DNA from: Podospora comata
Taxonomy: Eukaryota; Ascomycota; Sordariomycetes; Sordariales; Podosporaceae
NCBI GenBank assembly: GCA_017354895.1
Contig: CP071499.1
Coordinates: forward strand, 3,348,001-3,412,000
DNA: 64,000 nucleotides
Direction of reading: 5' to 3'
Shown here: in pieces, positions 50,482 to 60,550 of the stretch
Numbering within the stretch: the stretch's first letter is position 1
Layout of the letters: each line of letters starts with the position of its first letter
Position numbers and translations under genes: made by a program
The notes under the pieces: generated by a model
What the model was told of the DNA's origin: nothing
What the model saw: only the letters and a program-made list of their open reading frames with translations
Databases searched by the model: none

Positions 50482-50506
50482 GTGTGTGTGTGTGTGTGTG
50501 TGTGTG
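50482..50506. repeat. GT dinucleotide microsatellite
   Basis: About twelve GT units in a row in the flank 270 nt before the AAR2 start; a likely length-variable marker. Confidence 0.9.
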
Positions 50507-50772
50507 GAGACTGCCCAGTAATTTTTCGGTTGGCAGATTTCAGGGAAGGTTGAGGCACCAGCAGCTCACCTTAAAACCTTATATTCACACCATTTCAAGA
50601 CCCTCCCTCGCTCACCCACAAAATAAAAAGGGAATAACTTTTTTTTGCAACGAAGGTATCAGGTAACCCCTTCTCTGCAAGGCATTCCCCTGTTTTTGGC
50701 TGCCAGGAACGACACACCTTATTTCCAAATCCTCGGCTATCAACGCATATCAAGTCAACACCCTCTGACATC

Positions 50773-52170
50773 ATGGAAAAAATCACACAACCAAGCACAC
50801 GGGATCAAAATGCCGGCCATGGACTCGAGCAGGATATCACTGTACGGCCAAATGAAAATGATGAATGGCACGAGAGCATCGGGGACGCATTACGGATACT
50901 AGACCTACCAGACAACTTCACCCTTGGGCTCGACCTGATGACCATGACTACCACCACCAGCCTCCAAGGGTTTCAGAAAATCCCGCCAGGGCGTCATTTT
51001 CTTTGGGTGCAACAACCAGGTGCTCCCTTCCGGTCAGGGTACTGGTTCGTGTCAATAAATTGGCGAGGAGATTTTTGGATCATAAAGTGGGACAATTTCA
51101 ACGAGGTGCTGGCCGAACCGACTCCCGAGGAGAAGAAGGATGCTGTTGACAGAGCGGATTTCGAGAAACTCGTACCATACACCCTTGATGGGCTGACCAA
51201 CAACAAGGGCCGGTCCGGTGGTGAACCGGTAGTTGCTGATTACTCGTTTGCACCCACTGACTCTTCGCAGCCGGTTTGGTCACGAGATCCTGCGTCCCTC
51301 TGGGCCATGCTGACGGATGATATTACTACCGACACCATTCCTCGAAACAAATTGGAGCCACGTAACAACGAATTTCTTGTCGATTCGACTACTGATCGCA
51401 GGCCAGACCTGCCGCTGGAAAGTAGTTCAGCAATGCAAGCAAAATACGATGGCCAGTTTCACTTTATCCCGTTCTCCCACCTACCGAGGGAAGCTGGGTC
51501 CGGAAGATTAATTGGCAGACCACACGACGAAATAATGGACGAGATACTCTCCGAGATACAATTCTCCTTTCTGACCGGAACTTTGCTCAGCAACCTGGCC
51601 TGCCTTGAGCACTGGTGGGACTTGGTGTTGAAAGTGGTGTTGAAATCCTGGGATTTGGTTGGGGCACGACCCAAGTTTGTGGGGGACATGATTACGATTC
51701 TGCATGCCCAGTTGTACTTCACAGAGGTGTGTCTTGAGGGGGACAACACGCCTGTGTTGGGTGGGGCCAAGGGGAAGTCCAAGACTGAGGCTGGTCCGAA
51801 TCCGGATAGGGTGTTGTATCAGGTCAAGAGGGGAAGCAGGGAACGGTTGAAGAAGGCGCTGGAGAGCTTTAGACAGGACATGAAGACTCGTGTTCAGGGG
51901 CAGGACACGATAATTCGTATTCCAGGGCAGAGTGGGAAGATTGCGGAGGCCAGGAAGAGGTTTGAAGAGTTGGAATGCTTCTTGTTTGGTTTGGGCTGGG
52001 ACCTTGGGGGAAAGGGTTCTGGTGCCAACAGAGAGGACAGCAGCAGTAGCGAGGATGAGGATGCAAAGGAGGACGAGAACTGGAATAGCGAAGATGATGA
52101 TGATCAGCCGGTTATGGTTGAGTTGGACGAGAAGGGAAGAGAAGTCGGGCTGGTCAGCTTTAACGACTAG
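50773..52170 (+). CDS. aar2: AAR2 family U5 snRNP assembly protein
   Basis: One exon of 465 residues. The N-terminal domain shows the AAR2 pattern: a hydrophobic start to the fold (TLGLDLMTMTTTTSLQGF), IPPGRHFLWVQQPG, then SGYWFVSINWRGDFWIIKWD. The C-terminal helical domain has EILSEIQFSFLTGTLLSNLACLEHWWDL and a LTAQLYFT-like helix (here LHAQLYFTEVCLE). It ends in a highly acidic stretch. Aar2 binds Prp8 during maturation of the U5 snRNP and blocks premature Brr2 binding, first in the cytoplasm and then on entering the nucleus. The gene lies 450 nt upstream of VPS22 on the same strand, with no sign of functional linkage. The acidic tail (about 430-455) resembles extensions in other filamentous fungi. 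Confidence 0.92.
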   Translation: MEKITQPSTRDQNAGHGLEQDITVRPNENDEWHESIGDALRILDLPDNFTLGLDLMTMTTTTSLQGFQKIPPGRHFLWVQQPGAPFRSGYWFVSINWRGDFWIIKWDNFNEVLAEPTPEEKKDAVDRADFEKLVPYTLDGLTNNKGRSGGEPVVADYSFAPTDSSQPVWSRDPASLWAMLTDDITTDTIPRNKLEPRNNEFLVDSTTDRRPDLPLESSSAMQAKYDGQFHFIPFSHLPREAGSGRLIGRPHDEIMDEILSEIQFSFLTGTLLSNLACLEHWWDLVLKVVLKSWDLVGARPKFVGDMITILHAQLYFTEVCLEGDNTPVLGGAKGKSKTEAGPNPDRVLYQVKRGSRERLKKALESFRQDMKTRVQGQDTIIRIPGQSGKIAEARKRFEELECFLFGLGWDLGGKGSGANREDSSSSEDEDAKEDENWNSEDDDDQPVMVELDEKGREVGLVSFND

Positions 52171-52618
52171 CTGTGTTGGCGCTTTGCTGTGGTGTTGGAA
52201 CGCGGGACAATTGAAGGCCCAGCTCTTTGGTGATTATCTTCTCGGGGGGGCTTGGTGCAGAAAAATGATTCCTGAAAGCTGTTGGTAAAGTTGGGCTGGT
52301 GCTTTGAGTCCTGTCATAACCAAGCTTGCGTATTTGGCAAGCTTATTGTGGCTGACAGGTGCCCCTGAATCACTGTTTATTTGCCAAGCCAGGGGTGCCT
52401 CCGGTGGTTGCTGTGGGCGAACGGCCCAGTGGGACTTCCCTGGATTCCCCAACTGTGGCTGCTTATCTCATCGCCCCGCCTCCCACCTTGAAGCTACCCG
52501 CCGCTTTCATTCATCAATCGTCACCAACCTCACTCATTCACCAACTCACCCTGCTCATAATCCCCAACACCAAAACACCCTGCTCTCATTAGTCCAAGGA
52601 AAGCCTAACACCGAAATC
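52171..52618. other. Short spacer between AAR2 and VPS22
   Basis: About 450 nt. The VPS22 frame is open across most of it but lacks an ATG before 52619, and the sequence becomes CA-rich like a leader. Confidence 0.5.
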
Positions 52619-53440
52619 ATGTCCCGCAAAGGCGTCGGCCTCGCCGCCTTTGATCGCTCCCGCCTCACCTCGGCCTCGTACGCAAACCACGGCACCGCCC
52701 TCCGCACCACCAACGCCCAAGCCCTCGAAACTCAGCTCTCCGTCTTTCGCTCCCTCCTCCAGCAGTTTGCACAGCAACACGGCAAAGAAATCCGCTCCAA
52801 CCCCTCTTTCCGCGCCCAGTTTGCCCGGATGTGCACCGCCATCGGGGTGGACTTTCTGGCCGCCTCGGCCAGCCACGAAGGCAGCGGGGGAAAGGGAGAG
52901 GAGAGCTCCATCTGGGGCCAGCTGCTAGGGAGGACGGTGAACGACTTTTACTTTGAGCTCGCGGTGAAAGTGGTGGAGGTTTGCTCTGACACGAGGGGGG
53001 AGAACGGGGGGTTGATTGAGGTGAGGAAGGTGAGGGAGCTGCTGCAGGTGAGGCAGGAGAAGCAGATGGGCGGTCCGGGGCAGAAGGAAGGGGGGGGGTT
53101 GACGGAGGATGATGTACTGCGGGCGGTAGGGACACTCAAGCCGTTGGGGTCGGCGTACTCGATTGTGAGGGTTGGGTCGAAGCCGTATATTCGGTCGGTG
53201 CCGAAGGAGCTGAATACGGACCAGAGTGCTGTGTTGGAGGCGGTGCAGGTGCTGGGGTATGTGTCGGTTTCGATGTTGATGGTGAATTTGAAGTGGGCGA
53301 GGGCGAGGGCCAAGACTGCGGTGGAGGATTTGGTCGGAGAGGGGATGCTGTGGGTTGATAAGCAGGCTGGGGGTGAGTGGGATTATTGGAGTCCTGGGTT
53401 TATGCTGGAGGGGCAGGACGGTGGTGGGTTTGGGGGGTGA
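52619..53440 (+). CDS. vps22: ESCRT-II subunit Vps22 (SNF8/EAP30)
   Basis: One exon of 273 residues, close to the family's usual 230-260. It starts MSRKGVGLAAFDRSR, the typical Vps22 amino end, followed by QLSVFRSLLQQFAQQH and IRSNPSFRAQFARMCTAIGVD. Two winged-helix domains follow, recognised by LTEDDVLRAVGTLKPLGSAYSIV and later LGYVSVSMLMVNLKWARARAKTAVEDLVGEGMLWVD, ending in the YWSPGF motif. Vps22 forms ESCRT-II with Vps25 and Vps36 on endosomes and sorts ubiquitinated cargo into multivesicular bodies. A Gly-rich insertion (about 80-90, and 155-165) separates conserved parts. The frame upstream has no ATG, so the start is secure. Confidence 0.95.
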   Translation: MSRKGVGLAAFDRSRLTSASYANHGTALRTTNAQALETQLSVFRSLLQQFAQQHGKEIRSNPSFRAQFARMCTAIGVDFLAASASHEGSGGKGEESSIWGQLLGRTVNDFYFELAVKVVEVCSDTRGENGGLIEVRKVRELLQVRQEKQMGGPGQKEGGGLTEDDVLRAVGTLKPLGSAYSIVRVGSKPYIRSVPKELNTDQSAVLEAVQVLGYVSVSMLMVNLKWARARAKTAVEDLVGEGMLWVDKQAGGEWDYWSPGFMLEGQDGGGFGG

Positions 53441-54274
53441 GGGAGTGGTGATGATGGTTGTTGACGAGCTGAACCGATGTGGATGAGAAAATTTCCACCC
53501 TACCGGCTCGGCGTTGTCAAAATCATGCTGTCTTGTTGCCCTCAAGATAAACCGCAGGCATCATTGTCTGGAGACGCCTCTGGATTCGCCCCATCTCGCC
53601 ATACACAAGACTCAGACACAGGGGCTTTCAACTACGACCAGACCAGGCCTCATCATTTGGGTCCAAAAGCAACCTACCTCACAGGCTTTCGAGGTCTAGG
53701 TTACTGCGGTTTGTACAGGTTCTGGTTGTGTCCTAGGAATGAAAAATGATTGGGACAGGATAAAACACAACAAAATCGATCAGAGGCCCTCTCAGGAGAG
53801 CCGTTGTGCATGGGGAACCTTGATGACGGTTTATATCATGGTTGGTAACTTGATGTTTTTAAAATAGATGGACAACCCAACACTGAACTCTGTGTTGAAT
53901 TTAAGAATAATATTTATTTGTACGATTGTTGTCTCTTGGATTGCATGTTTGACACCGGATGGCAAGTGGCATATGCATTATCGATTGTTGTCTGTCATCT
54001 TAAAAAACAAGCAAGGGGCTCTGCCTAATCATTCATAGCAAATAGCCACCCAAAGCGAGAAATACAACGCTGTAGAAAGGGTATCCCCCATACGCTGAAA
54101 GATCCGGCCCCTATAACCCAACATGACAAGGGGTGAACAAATTGCCATTTGAGAAAAAGAAATGACATAACCTTTATGCATGCAACACAGCTAGTTCAGC
54201 CCACTGGCTGTTCCACTCGCTCTACTACTTCTGCTCCTACAACGTAAGATATTTAGCTGTGAATGCCTCCCTCA
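53441..54274. other. Convergent spacer between VPS22 and the unrecognised gene
   Basis: About 830 nt, more A/T-rich in the middle (53880-54200). It holds both trailers and no gene. Confidence 0.5.
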
Positions 54275-55817
54275 TTACTGCTCGTTGGACATTCCTGAAC
54301 TGGGGCTCAAACCCGGGGGTACCCCCAGAGTGGGGGTTGTCAGCCCTGTAGTATCTGCAACGCCATTGGCTGTCGTTGTGACAACAATGTCTACAGTCCC
54401 GAACTCAACAGCCTCCTCGGTCAAGGCCACCCCCTCGATAACCTCCAAAGGTTCAGATCCAAAGATGTCCATCCCATTGGCCTCTTCCGCATCTGTTTTG
54501 TTGTGCTCGGCGTGTTCAAAGGATGAGGACAGATCAGTCTCGGATTCGGTATCGTCATCCTTGACAGAAGTGGTGTAGCCCGGGGCCGTGATACGAGTCC
54601 ATAGGCCATCCAAGTCGACGGAGAAGACTGGCTCGGCTGTCGTTGGTGGCGAGGCTAGTACCGGAGGACCAAAGGTCGAGATGGAGGCAATCGGATCCCC
54701 AGTATCCTGATCGTAAACCATGCCTGTCGATTCCGTCATGACGTGGTCATCAATGATCTCGTTGGGTGAGACCGAAGAAGAAGAAGAAGCGACAGGGGCA
54801 CGGGCTTTGTGGCCACGGGGCTGGTTCATGGGAATACGTCAGTGGAATCTCAGGGTAGATGGGATAAAAAGAGAATGGACTTACCAGTGGAACAGGCCGA
54901 CATCCCAAGTTCTTTACAGTCTCCACATCGACACATGGCCTCATTTTCACCTGGCTGAACGAATACCCAGTGGCTACAGTGGGAGGTATATCTCCGTTCA
55001 GAACACCATCCAGACTAACCCAAGACTTTTGTCTACCGATAGAGTGGCATCTGTGACAGACTTTGTGCTGACACTCATACTTGGGGTCCGGCATCCAAGG
55101 ACGGTCGTCATCGGGGTATTTGAACCCGTACTGATTGTTGAAGTCCTGGTCCCGAAGACGCTCGTTAGTTATCATGTCCAGGACGTGGTCGCGTTGGGCG
55201 AGAATCTCCTTCAACTCTTCTGGAGTGTAGTTCCAGAGTTGCTCCTGTGATATTTCGTCCAAGAAGCTGTATTTTTCGCTTCGTGCGTCTGCGCCGTGTT
55301 TGCCGAGTGTCATTTGCTGGGAAAAGTTGTGGCCCAGTTGATCAAAGGCAATCTTGGGGGGTTTATGTTAACAAATGATTATGTGTGTGAGTTTGAGTGA
55401 AGAGGCACATACCTGGAAACCGAGTTCTTTTATCCCAATAATCAGAGGTTCTCGGTCCATGACACAGCGATACAGCCACCCAAATGGGTGAGACCTCTTA
55501 CAGCTATCGCACTTGAATCGCTCATTGACCTGGTACAGTGTTGACATGACGGAATGGTGGCAGTTTGGCCTCCAGGCGCGGGAGAGTCGAGCTGGAGGTC
55601 TGAGCTGGTAGGCTGTGAGGCTTGAGAGTGGGATGCTCATATCGTGCGGACGTACGGGCACGGCTTGGGGATCGTAGTTTGACAGCGCGAGGTTACGAGG
55701 CAAAACTCTCTGCTTCCCCTTTCCCTCATCATCATTATCACCATAAGATGGACTTTGCTGTTGTTGTGGTGGGCCTGAGAAGCCCGGGGGTGGCTTTGAT
55801 GGGGGTGTGGTGCTCAT
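54275..55817 (-). CDS. Unrecognised fungal protein with cysteine pairs, possibly zinc binding
   Basis: Three exons (55817-55413, 55352-54885, 54820-54275) join in phase 0 to 472 residues; donors are GTATGT and GTAAGT. The N-terminus is Pro/Gln-rich. The middle has two cysteine groups, FKCDSCKRSHPFGWLYRC and later KYECQHKVCHRCHS, that could bind zinc, and a charged helical part (YSFLDEISQEQLWNYTPEEL, then a run with DDRPWMPDPKY). The C-terminal third is acidic and Ser/Thr-rich, apparently disordered. No signal peptide or membrane segment is seen. I do not recognise the family. Clean splicing and conserved-looking cysteine spacing support a real gene. It is divergent from the WSC-like gene 1.75 kb away. 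Confidence 0.8.
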
Positions 55818-57571
55818 GTTGTCGAATAGCGATGAAGGAAGAGGCCTGGAGATGGCATCCAGATTACAGAAACAACGCTAGCAAGCTTGCTCGGCTTTTT
55901 TATTATTATGGATTATGACGGAGCAGTCAAGTCGCTGACGATTTCGGCGGAGACAGCCATAGATTCCGGAGCCAGGCAGACTCACCTGAAGGTCGCAGGC
56001 GTGAGCTTGGAAAGCCGAGCACTCCCTTAGCCAGTAATATTCATCGTGTTTGCTTACCTTCAGGATTGGCAGGAGCACAAACTGGAAAACCATTCAAAGC
56101 TTCCATCCATCGCGCCTTCCTTCTTCTCCACCTCAAGCCTAGAGCCAAAGCCACCAAGACCCAGGTGAACGGGAAGGTGGGGAGATGGGCAAACGCTCTT
56201 TCCCACGACCAAAGCTTGACATCAGAACTCAGATAAAACACCTATCATCACCAGAGAAATTCAACACCTACCTGCGATGAGTTCCTTTTCTTCTGCTTTG
56301 CTTGACATGATCCTAATGTATTTAACTCCCGGTTGACTCCTTGAAACAGAACTCAACATTGCCATCCGTTTTGTACAACATAGGGCAAGGCTGGGATGTC
56401 ACCAGCTCAAGGCCACAACCACACACAATTCATCCGTTCGGTCTGCCTACCTTGAGGGTTTTGTGAGTCTGTGGCGGGGTCTTCTCTTCTCTGACCTACG
56501 AGGCGTGTAGGTGGAGATGTGGAGGGGAGTGAGTGTCGTTCATGCCTATCCGAGCCAGACTACACATGTGCAGAGTACCTAGATTGATGTGATGGAACAA
56601 GCATTCTAGAAAACCACTAGATACTTGTACACGCAGGAGAAGATGTCCATTGTGGATGAGGTGGAGGTGAAGTTAAAGGTCCAAGACATGGATGGCATGC
56701 GGCTCATGAAAAACCGGGGCTGTGTTGTCGCCATTTAAGGCTGGCAGTGGAGCTACCGAGGAAGCTTTCCCACAGCTTCCGTTCATTCCATTGCTGACTT
56801 CTTCGTCGGATAGCAGTGCAAAATGGCCATGTCACAGCCAATCAGACATTTTGGACATCCCGAAACCCTGTGCGTCAAGGCGTGGTGCTGGTGGTCTGGA
56901 TGACTGGCCCAGACGAGCTGAGATCTGGAGGAAACAGTGAGAGCGACAGGGATGAATGGGCAGGGATCAGACGTTGCCGTGTGCTGTTGTGTTGTGGTTG
57001 CTGTCGCTCTCAGCAGCTGTGGGGGAAAACAAACAGCCTCGGGCCATGGGAAGAACAACCAATCAGCGGCGTCCCCTGTGGTCTGCATTCAGGTCCCCAC
57101 ACGCCTGTCTTGAAGGGCGGGCCCCTGTCGCGACGCCCGTCGATGGGGGGAGAGCTCGTCTGCTCCCCCCCAGCGCCCCAATCCGATCCAAAAAACCAGC
57201 CTCCCCGTTTCCCGAGCTGGTGCAAGCCGAGATTTCGCGACGACGGCCATCTCTCCTCGATCCTCTTCACCGTACCTTTCCTGCATCACACTGGTGAGTT
57301 GTTCTTTTTGCCCACCCCAGAGCATTTGTCATTTCCAAGCCCAATTGGCTTTCTCCTCCACCTGCGACGCGCCTCCATTTTCGTTTGACTTGCAGCCGTC
57401 GTCATCGGGATTCGAGACCCGCCCTGTTGCCCCCGTACTCTCTCCACTGTTGTAAACAAAGCGTTGACCTGGGCACAAGGTAGACAGACCGCCGACACCG
57501 AACTGTGCGCCGCCGCCGCGACACCGAACGAGTTATACATATAGCTAGATGCCGATTTGACCGCGCCGACC
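55818..57571. promoter_or_regulatory. Divergent promoter between the unrecognised gene and the WSC-like gene
   Basis: About 1.75 kb; no frame with a recognisable product. The 250 nt before 57572 are C-rich, a probable leader. An open + frame at 56816-57388 has a gene-like length but no motif. Confidence 0.4.
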
Positions 57572-58512
57572 ATGTCGTCCATCAAGATTGAGCGGGACAC
57601 CGTTCAGCAGACCATCACCGATGCCGCCAAGAGCGTGAGCAAGAAGGATGTTGGCTTCGTGGGCAGCACCGCCGCCGCCATCGCCGAGGCTGCCCACGGC
57701 GACCTTCCCGGCACCACTGGAAAGCATCCCATCTCGGCCGTCGTCGGTACTGCCCTCACCGGCGGCAGAAAGAATGCCGGGACAAAGGGTTACCTCGCTG
57801 CCTACCTCCGCCAACTAGAGACCAACCCTCTGCGGACCAAGATGCTCACGGCCGGCACGCTCGCTGGCGCTCAGGAGTTGATCGCATCGTGGCTGGCCAA
57901 GGACCGCAACAAGCATGGCAACTACTTCACATCCCGCGTGCCCAAGATGGCCACCTATGGCGCACTTGTCAGCGCTCCCCTCGGCCACTTTTTGATCTGG
58001 CTCTTGCAGAAGACCTTCAGCGGCCGTACCAGCCTGCGTGCCAAGATCTTGCAGATTCTCGTCAGCAATTTGATTGTAGGTCTCCTATGACACGGCTATG
58101 TTGAATCAGTCCATGATGTGCTAACCACAGTTGTTTCTTCAAGATTGCCCCCATCCAAAACACCGTCTACCTCGTCGCCATGGCCTTGATCGCGGGTGCC
58201 AAGAACTTCCACCAAGTAAAGGCCACGGTCAAGGTTGGCTTCTGGAAGGTGATGAAGGTGAGCTGGATCACCTCGCCTCTCTGCCTGGCCTTTGCCCAGA
58301 AGTTCCTGCCCGAGCACACATGGTTGCCCTTCTTCAACCTTGTGTCCTTCATAATCGGCACCTACATCAACACCATCACCAAGAAGAAGCGCCTGGCGGC
58401 CCTCCGCAAGAAGCACTTTGGTGAGGGCCGCGCTCCCGGCCCCAGCGGTGCCCCCTCGACTCTGGGCCGCCCTGAGGATTACCCCCCTCTCGGCCCCAAC
58501 CCCCCTTACTAA
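57572..58512 (+). CDS. wsc: Mpv17/PMP22-family membrane protein, probably Woronin sorting complex protein
   Basis: Two exons, 57572-58075 and 58144-58512, encode 290 residues; the intron has a GTAGGT donor, a GCTAACC branch point and a TTCAAG acceptor. The C-terminal 200 residues show the Mpv17/PMP22 pattern: YLRQLETNPLRTKMLTAGTL, then hydrophobic segments (LISAPLGHFLIWLLQ-like; SNLIIAPIQNTVYLVAMALI), GFWKVMKVSWITSPLCLAFAQKFLP and WLPFFNLVSFIIGTYINT, and a basic KKKRLAALRKK end. The N-terminal about 80 residues are an extension that fits the Neurospora WSC protein rather than plain PMP22. In that fungus WSC sits in the peroxisome membrane and gathers HEX for Woronin body budding and inheritance. 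A general peroxisomal or mitochondrial PMP22 homologue remains possible. AATAAA follows at 58529. Confidence 0.83.
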
Positions 58513-59077
58513 ATTTTGGGGGTTCCATAATAAAGCTATCGAGGGAACCGTGATGTGCCTGCCAAAGAGGAAAACGTGTGACCGCTTCTCTCGTGTATCT
58601 CTGGAATATGTCTGAATAAAAGGGGGAAGGGACACATGTCTAATGTCAGTGGGGCGGAAGGATTGGAAAGGGCAATGATGGTTGGCTGGATGGATATTTT
58701 TTTAGTTACGATGATACATGTGTATGCGTGTGTGATGTGTCCGAGCGCGAGCGAGATTCTGTATTTTCGGTTGGCGAGAAACAGGAATCCTTGCTTTCAG
58801 AAGGGAGTTATTTATTCTTTGTGTTTGTCTTGAAAGGAAAGGTGGAGGGGTGGTTGGATACCTGATTTGCACAATTTTGGTTGGTTTTTATTTTATTTAT
58901 TTTTCTCTCGATTTGTTCATGAATCATCTATTTTCCCTGGACTTTGGGACCTGAGCTCGAGGTTTTGGTCTTGGGGGGCAAGAAAGATGAAAATAAGATG
59001 GATATATGTTTACTGCCTTGGTTTAGACTACCGCGTGTATGTTCTGCTGAAACGTTTTGAAAAAAAAAAAGATTCTT
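58513..59077. other. Convergent spacer between the WSC-like gene and the hemerythrin-domain gene
   Basis: About 565 nt, T/G-rich on the + strand; contains both trailers, with AATAAA at 58529-58534 serving the WSC-like gene. Confidence 0.5.
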
Positions 59078-59794
59078 TCAGATAGGAATCGCCCTCATCT
59101 CCTCCAACGTCCAATACTTCCTCATTGTCTCCGCCTCCAGCTCCTTGACCTCGTCATCCAGATGCTTCATCAGCACCTCCCCCCAGGTGTCCATCTTTTC
59201 CTTGAGGACCGACAGCTCCAAGTCGACCTCGCGGCTCTTGCACATGAGGATGTACTCGTGCAGCTGGTCCATCCCCTCGTGGATCAGCTCGTGCTGCCTC
59301 AGCAGCTTGTTGCTCTTGCCGGCCTTGAACTGGGGCATCTTCTTGGCCAGGATGGGGTAGAGGTGGGTCTCCTCGATGGAGTGGTGAGACTCGAGGTAGC
59401 GGACCAGCCGGAGGCCCTCGTCGAGGAACTGCTTGAGGGACATGTTTTGGGGGCGGCGGGAGTTGACGCAGGCTGTGTAGAGGATTGTCCACATTCCTAC
59501 AAAGTGGTCGTGCTGGAGAGGTAAGAAGGGAAAATGAGAGATGAGTATGTGAGGAAATAGAGTGAAACAAACAAGGGTATGGCAAAATATGAACAAGCTT
59601 ACAAAGTACTTCATTTGTTCAGCTAAGCGGTTGTAGATTTTGAACTCGGTTGGCGACAGTGGCGGCAGCGGCGAAGTTGTTGCAGTGGACGACGCATCGT
59701 CATTGGCAGTAGGAGTGGTTGGCTGGGGAGATGAAGTCTGAGTGGTTGATTCATCTGTATTCACAGCAGCCGTTGCTTGCTCTGTGTCTGCCAT
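59078..59794 (-). CDS. Hemerythrin-domain (HHE) protein
   Basis: Two exons, 59794-59603 and 59512-59078, encode 208 residues; the 90-nt intron has a GTAAGC donor and a CTCCAG acceptor. After a Thr/Ser-rich disordered start (about 1-45) comes a four-helix HHE domain with iron ligands in order: H65/H67, H107-H108 with E112 (SHHSIEETH), H138 and H142 (RQHELIHEGM), and H181 near the end (LMKHLDDEV). Hemerythrin-like domains hold a di-iron centre that binds oxygen or reactive nitrogen species. In fungi this family is uncharacterised, with proposed roles in iron or oxygen sensing. An in-frame ATG at 59878 would add 28 residues. The next gene, RAD26, is on the same strand upstream. Confidence 0.9.
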   Translation of the reverse strand: MADTEQATAAVNTDESTTQTSSPQPTTPTANDDASSTATTSPLPPLSPTEFKIYNRLAEQMKYFVSLFIFCHTLVCFTLFPHILISHFPFLPLQHDHFVGMWTILYTACVNSRRPQNMSLKQFLDEGLRLVRYLESHHSIEETHLYPILAKKMPQFKAGKSNKLLRQHELIHEGMDQLHEYILMCKSREVDLELSVLKEKMDTWGEVLMKHLDDEVKELEAETMRKYWTLEEMRAIPI

Positions 59795-60550
59795 GTTGGG
59801 CAATCTGTGTGTGGGCAGGTTGTTGAGCTTGGTGGTTTGATGTAATGCTCGATCTGCGCATGATGTTAGCCCAGGCACTGGATATAAGTAATAGACGCTC
59901 TACAGACTCTGAACCTGCAACAGAGATTGAAAACGAAGTGAGGCTGTGGAAAGTACCCTGCTTGTCCTGCGGCTCAGCACAATGACAGTGGTTCTCATCC
60001 GGGCATCTAGCGCACCAAGAAATTGTTTTCTGCACAGATGACTCAAAGGTCTCGAGAAGGAATCAGTGTCTTCAGATAAATTGGTAATTGTCCAGTTCTG
60101 AGCCACGATTGAGTCAGACTGTGGTCGCGCTCTTTCGGACTTGAGACCTCGAAGATCATTGTTACCGATAGGGGGGGTGTTGGTGATTTGGTAAGCAATT
60201 AGCAATCCCAATCCCCTCACATTAGCCCCAGTCACCGCGCGGTATCCCCTTCTGGACTTACAATGACAAACCTCTATTACTGGAAATGCTCAGCGACTTC
60301 TCTTAATATGGGGCACATATTGTATTTTCACACCTTTGGACAAAAGGTGTATGATATTACATTTGTAACTCCATGAAATCCAGCCGCTATCGCTAAAACC
60401 CTGATATCAGATGCCCATGTTAACCGCCTGCTCGACCCAGATTCGCCACCATATCATACCCATAACCGTGAATATTTTCACCCCTGAAACTGCGATAACC
60501 ATTATTTGGCCATGAATGCTATAACTCGATGCCTTCCTCTTCTTTGAGGT
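59795..60550. other. Spacer between RAD26 and the hemerythrin-domain gene
   Basis: About 750 nt holding the RAD26 trailer and the hemerythrin-gene promoter. No gene is seen. Confidence 0.5.

Larger units (their letters stand above)
46747..50772. other. Gene-free region downstream of con7
   Basis: About 4 kb between con7 and AAR2, which are on the same strand. The frames here (for example 47090-47647 minus) are Pro/Ser/His-rich with no motif. It contains a GGGACC repeat near 49104 and a GT microsatellite at 50482. Confidence 0.45.
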
